Positions 61,248 through 64,000 of a DNA stretch of 64,000 nucleotides are shown here, piece by piece. The notes under the pieces were generated by a model that saw only the letters and a list, made by a program, of their open reading frames with translations, made no database searches and was not told where the DNA came from. The DNA comes from Betaproteobacteria bacterium (lineage in GTDB: Bacteria; Pseudomonadota; Gammaproteobacteria; Burkholderiales; Rhodocyclaceae), in contig JADJXY010000002.1 in NCBI GenBank assembly GCA_016720065.1, positions 2,369,001-2,433,000 of the forward strand, given 5' to 3'. Position 1 is the stretch's first letter. Every line of letters begins with the position of its first letter. The translations under genes and the position numbers were made by a program.

Positions 61248-63707
61248 TTATTGCACAGAACCGCATGATCGTTGCCGGGCCACCCAGGCCTGACCGAGGG
61301 CGAGCCCACCGTCGTTGGGCGGCGCCCGGCGGGCTTCCAGCAGGGTCAGGCCGGCGCCTTCCAGATGCCCGCGCAGGGCGGTCATGAGAATGGCGTTCAT
61401 GGCACAGCCGCCGCCGCAGGCGATGGTCGTCAGCCCCGTCGCTTGCGCGGCGGCGCCGGCCCAGTCGGCCAGTCCCCGCGCCACGGTGGCGTGGAAGACA
61501 GCGGCGCCCCGGGCGGCATCGTCGCAGTCGGCGAGAAAGGAGAGCAGCGGCGCGAAATCCAGCCTGTCGGCGGCGGGGATACCCCCGTCGGCCAGCGCTT
61601 CCACGACGCCATGGGCGGCGGCGAGGCCCTCCAGCTCCATGGCCGCCTGGCCCTCGTAGCGGGCTTCGGCGCGCACCCCGAGAAGGGCGGCCGCGGCGTC
61701 GAAGACCCGGCCCAGGCTGCTACTGGGCGGGCAGCGCAGGTCGCGGGCCAACAGGGTGAGCAGCGGCCCGGCGTCGCGACCGGGGAAGCGCCTGGCCAGC
61801 CAGGCACCGATGCGATGGCCGTGACCACCGGCGTGCAGGGCCGAAACCGCCATGCGCCAGGGTTCCCGGGCTGCCCGGTCGCCACCGGGCAGGCGCAGCG
61901 GGGCGAGGTGGCCGAGGCGCTGGCAAGCGGCGCCCTCCACCCGCAGCAATTCGCCTCCCCAGGCGCCGCCGTCCGGGCCCAGGCCGACGCCGTCCAGCGC
62001 GAGGCCGAGCAGCGGGCCGGCTTGGCCGTGCTCCGCGGCGATGGCGGCGATGTGCGCGTGGTGGTGCCCGACGGCGACGGCGGGAATGCCCCGTTCCGCG
62101 GCGAAAGCCTGGGCCAGCCGGGTGGAGGGGAAATCCGGGTGCAGGTCGTGGGCGACCAGATCGGGGCTCACGTCGAGGATGGCCAGCAGGTGGGCGACGG
62201 TCTCTTCGAGAAAGCCGATGGCCACCGCATTGTCCAGGCCGCCGATGTGCTGGGAGAGAAAGGCCTGGTGTCCCTTGGCGACGCATACCGTGTTCTTCAG
62301 GTAGGCGCCGAAGGCCAGCACGGCGGGGCCGTCTTCCGCCAGGGGGATGGGCAGGGGCGTGTAACCCCGGGCGCGGCGGATAAAGGTTACCGTCCCTCCT
62401 CCTTCAAGGGGGGCGAAATCGGGGTTTCGCAGAGCGGCGCTCTGCGCCGATTGAGCGGGCAGGCTATGCAGAGCCTGCCCTGGGAGCTTAGGAGGGGGAT
62501 GGGGTTTGGAGCGACCGGCAGCAGCCCCATCCCCACCCCGGCCCTCCCCTTGAAGGGGGGGGAGTGTCGGCCGCACTACAGAATCGTCGCAACGCACGAC
62601 GACGGCCCGGTCGTGGACGAGGTAGGCATCGGCGATGCCGGAAAGGCGCTGCAATGCCTCGTCGTTGGCGATCACCAGGGGCTCGCCGTGGGGATTGGCG
62701 CTGGTCATCACCAGCAAGAGGTCGCTGGGGGCGTCGCGCCAGGCGGTGCCGGCGGGGCGGCCGGCGGCCTCGTGCCAGAGCAGCAAGTGGAGCGGCGTGG
62801 CCGGCAGCATGGCGCCCAGCCAGACGAGGCCGGGGGCGATGCCCGGCAGATCGGCTTCGCCCTTGGGGCAGAGGACGATGGGGGCCGCCGGGTCCTTCAG
62901 CAGCGCGGTCTCGGCCGGGCCGACCCGGGCGAAAGGCGCCAGGGAGGAGGCGTTCAGGGCCATGACGGCGAAGGGCTTTTCCTCCCTGTGCTTCCTCGCC
63001 CGCAGTTCGGCGACGGCGGTGGCATTGCGGGCGTCGCAGGCCAGTTGGAAACCGCCCAGGCCCTTGAGGGCGACGATCCTGCCCGCTTGCAGGAGGGCCA
63101 GAGCGGCGGCGATGGGGTCTCCTGGTAGTTCTGCACCCCCAGCATCGAGCAGGCGCGGGCGCGGGCCGCAGTCCGGGCAGCAGGTGGTTTCGGCGTGGAA
63201 GCGGCGATCGGCCGGATCGGTGTATTCGGCGGCGCAGGGCGCGCAAAGCGGGAAAGGGGCCAGGCTCGTCTTTTTGCGGTCGTAGGGGATGCCGGCACTG
63301 ACCGTGTAGCGCGGGCCACAGTGGGTGCAGGTGGTGAAGGCGTAGCGCCATCGCCGGCCCGCCGGATCGCAGAGGTCGGCGAGGCAGGCGGGACAGGTCG
63401 CGGCGTCGGGGCCTATGGCGGTGCTGACCGGGCCCGACGCACTGTCGACGATGCGAAAATCCAGCGGCGCCCAGTCGTCAGCCAAAGGCTCCCGCGCCAC
63501 CGAATCGATGCGCGCAAGACGCGGCGCCTCGGCACGCAGGTGTGCCTCGAACTCGGACCAGCGGGGACCGTCGATGGCGACCTCGACGCCTTCCCCATTG
63601 TTGCGCACCCACCCCCGCAGGCCGAGCGCCTGAGCGATCCGCCAGACGTGAGGCCGGAAGCCCACCCCCTGGACAAGCCCGCCAATGCGGTACAACCAAC
63701 CGGCCAT
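61248..63707 (-). CDS. hypF: Carbamoyltransferase HypF with an in-frame repeat insertion
   Basis: An 819-residue protein that makes the carbamoyl group for the CN ligands and passes it to HypE. Parts in order: acylphosphatase domain (1-90, GLVQGVGFRPHVWRIA), two zinc fingers (about 105-180, CPACLADL..CTHCGPRY, CAPCAAEY..CPDCGPRP), a YrdC/Sua5 domain (about 190-375) and a Kae1-like carbamoyltransferase domain (about 450-819, ..HHHAHIAAIAAEHG.., ..ACGGGCAMNAILM..). Normal HypF has about 750 residues; the extra length is residues 379-439, encoded by a palindromic repeat (62392-62573). The reading frame stays open. It heads the hyp operon. Confidence 0.95.
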   Translation of the reverse strand: MAGWLYRIGGLVQGVGFRPHVWRIAQALGLRGWVRNNGEGVEVAIDGPRWSEFEAHLRAEAPRLARIDSVAREPLADDWAPLDFRIVDSASGPVSTAIGPDAATCPACLADLCDPAGRRWRYAFTTCTHCGPRYTVSAGIPYDRKKTSLAPFPLCAPCAAEYTDPADRRFHAETTCCPDCGPRPRLLDAGGAELPGDPIAAALALLQAGRIVALKGLGGFQLACDARNATAVAELRARKHREEKPFAVMALNASSLAPFARVGPAETALLKDPAAPIVLCPKGEADLPGIAPGLVWLGAMLPATPLHLLLWHEAAGRPAGTAWRDAPSDLLLVMTSANPHGEPLVIANDEALQRLSGIADAYLVHDRAVVVRCDDSVVRPTLPPLQGEGRGGDGAAAGRSKPHPPPKLPGQALHSLPAQSAQSAALRNPDFAPLEGGGTVTFIRRARGYTPLPIPLAEDGPAVLAFGAYLKNTVCVAKGHQAFLSQHIGGLDNAVAIGFLEETVAHLLAILDVSPDLVAHDLHPDFPSTRLAQAFAAERGIPAVAVGHHHAHIAAIAAEHGQAGPLLGLALDGVGLGPDGGAWGGELLRVEGAACQRLGHLAPLRLPGGDRAAREPWRMAVSALHAGGHGHRIGAWLARRFPGRDAGPLLTLLARDLRCPPSSSLGRVFDAAAALLGVRAEARYEGQAAMELEGLAAAHGVVEALADGGIPAADRLDFAPLLSFLADCDDAARGAAVFHATVARGLADWAGAAAQATGLTTIACGGGCAMNAILMTALRGHLEGAGLTLLEARRAPPNDGGLALGQAWVARQRSCGSVQ
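62392..62573. repeat. Palindromic repeat element inserted in hypF
   Basis: A 182-bp element flanked by inverted CCTTCAAGG/CCTTGAAGG ends. It contains CGCAGAGCG/CGCTCTGCG and GGGCAGGCT/AGCCTGCCC hairpins and a GGATGGGG/CCCCATCC pair. It resembles intergenic repeats of many Proteobacteria, but here it is translated. It lies between the YrdC and carbamoyltransferase domains of HypF, where an extra loop may be tolerated. Confidence 0.75.
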
Positions 63708-63759
63708 GCCCGTTCCCGCGTGAAAAGTTTGAGCTTACGCCCGGTAGCGCTTTTGCGCA

Positions 63760-63999
63760 TTACAGTGCCGCGCGCCTATCCGACGGCCAGCCCCTCTGCT
63801 CCAACGTGCGCCGCGACCCTTCCCCCCCCGACGTGCAGCGCTGCGCACCGCGGCAGCGCGCATCGTTGAGCGGCGGTGGCAGAACGCCCGAATGGACCAT
63901 GGCGCGAATCGTGGCGGCGGTTTCTTCCACCCGCCGCTGCAGCTCGGCTGTGATCTCGATTTGGCGGCGTCGTCGGCTGCTGACGTGGTAGATCGCGCC
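63760..63999 (-). CDS. cas4: C-terminal part of a Cas4-like CRISPR-associated exonuclease (partial, abnormal end)
   Basis: The frame enters from the right edge and reads AIYHVSSRRRRQIEITAEL.., then ..VEETAATIRAMVHSGVLPPPLNDARCRG.., the typical C-terminal half of Cas4 (RecB-like nuclease with an Fe-S cluster). A normal Cas4 continues with a cysteine-rich CxxC..C end (..CRxCSLxxxCxP). Here it reads CRGAQRC and then 24 unrelated residues to the TAA at 63760. A 1-nt frameshift after CRG would restore a further cysteine (CRGCAALHVG..) but not the full motif. The gene is therefore probably damaged at its 3' end. No cas1 or cas2 follows; hypF begins 52 nt away. Confidence 0.6.
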   Translation of the reverse strand, partial: GAIYHVSSRRRRQIEITAELQRRVEETAATIRAMVHSGVLPPPLNDARCRGAQRCTSGGEGSRRTLEQRGWPSDRRAAL

Positions 64000-64000
64000 G

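Noticed and set aside
63755..63772. GGCACTGTAATGC on the minus strand before hypF as a sigma-54 promoter
   Set aside because: The GG-GC spacing is 9 nt, not the strict 10, and it overlaps the end of the cas4-like frame.

Overview
The window is about 64 kb of GC-rich chromosome. Gene content and order suggest a betaproteobacterium of the Rhodocyclales (Azonexus/Dechloromonas-like). The pointers are the dusB-fis-purH-purD series, algZR next to hemCD and opposite argH, a phasin for polyhydroxyalkanoate granules, and the short interspersed palindromic repeats in operon spacers. This placement is inference from gene content; no 16S gene is present.

Left part (1-22.2 kb) is mostly housekeeping. 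It holds pepP-ubiH, a MenA/UbiA-type prenyltransferase, dusB-fis-purH-purD, hemF, hemC-hemD, an AlgZ/AlgR-type two-component pair, argH, and hemA and prfA-prmC-grxD. Odd insertions are a PIN/NYN-type nuclease between purD and hemF, a Ser/Thr kinase fused to a cyclic-nucleotide-binding domain after argH, and a REC-GGDEF protein lying backwards between hemA and prfA.

The accessory strip (22.2-27.7 kb) carries small unknown genes, a FitA/FitB-type toxin-antitoxin pair, an IS4-family insertion sequence with a duplicated left tip, an OmpA-type lipoprotein and a second kinase/cyclic-nucleotide-binding fusion.

Right part (27.7-63.7 kb) is a hydrogen/formate/selenium island, almost all on the minus strand. 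It contains (i) an E. coli Hyd-2-like uptake [NiFe]-hydrogenase operon, hybO(hupS)-hybA-hybB-hybC(hupL)-hybD-hypC-like-hybE, behind a very good sigma-54 promoter with an IHF-like site. (ii) A selenocysteine unit follows: selC (tRNA-Sec), selB and selA, with formate dehydrogenase fdnGHI-fdhE. FdnG has an in-frame UGA at codon 196 followed by a SECIS-like hairpin. (iii) A PhnD/PhnC/fused-PhnE-type ABC transporter next to the selenium genes may import a selenium oxyanion rather than phosphonate; this is inference. (iv) The hydrogen-sensing unit is hypX/hoxX, hoxA (NtrC-type sigma-54 activator), hupU/hoxB and hupV/hoxC (regulatory hydrogenase without Tat signal or C-terminal extension). (v) The maturation operon is hypF-[yefM-yoeB]-hypC-hypD-[HEAGH membrane protein]-hypE. 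Together they describe a cell that senses H2, activates sigma-54-dependent uptake-hydrogenase transcription, and also oxidises formate with a selenoenzyme. hypA, hypB, selD and the HoxJ/HupT kinase are not in the window.

The right edge (63.76-64.0 kb) holds the C-terminal part of a cas4-like gene with an abnormal end and no cas1/cas2 after it. Other noteworthy items are an in-frame palindromic repeat insertion inside hypF, a toxin-antitoxin module with its own operator inside the hyp operon, a duplicated 26-bp tandem-repeat tract beside selB, and a 5'-truncated PIN toxin remnant.
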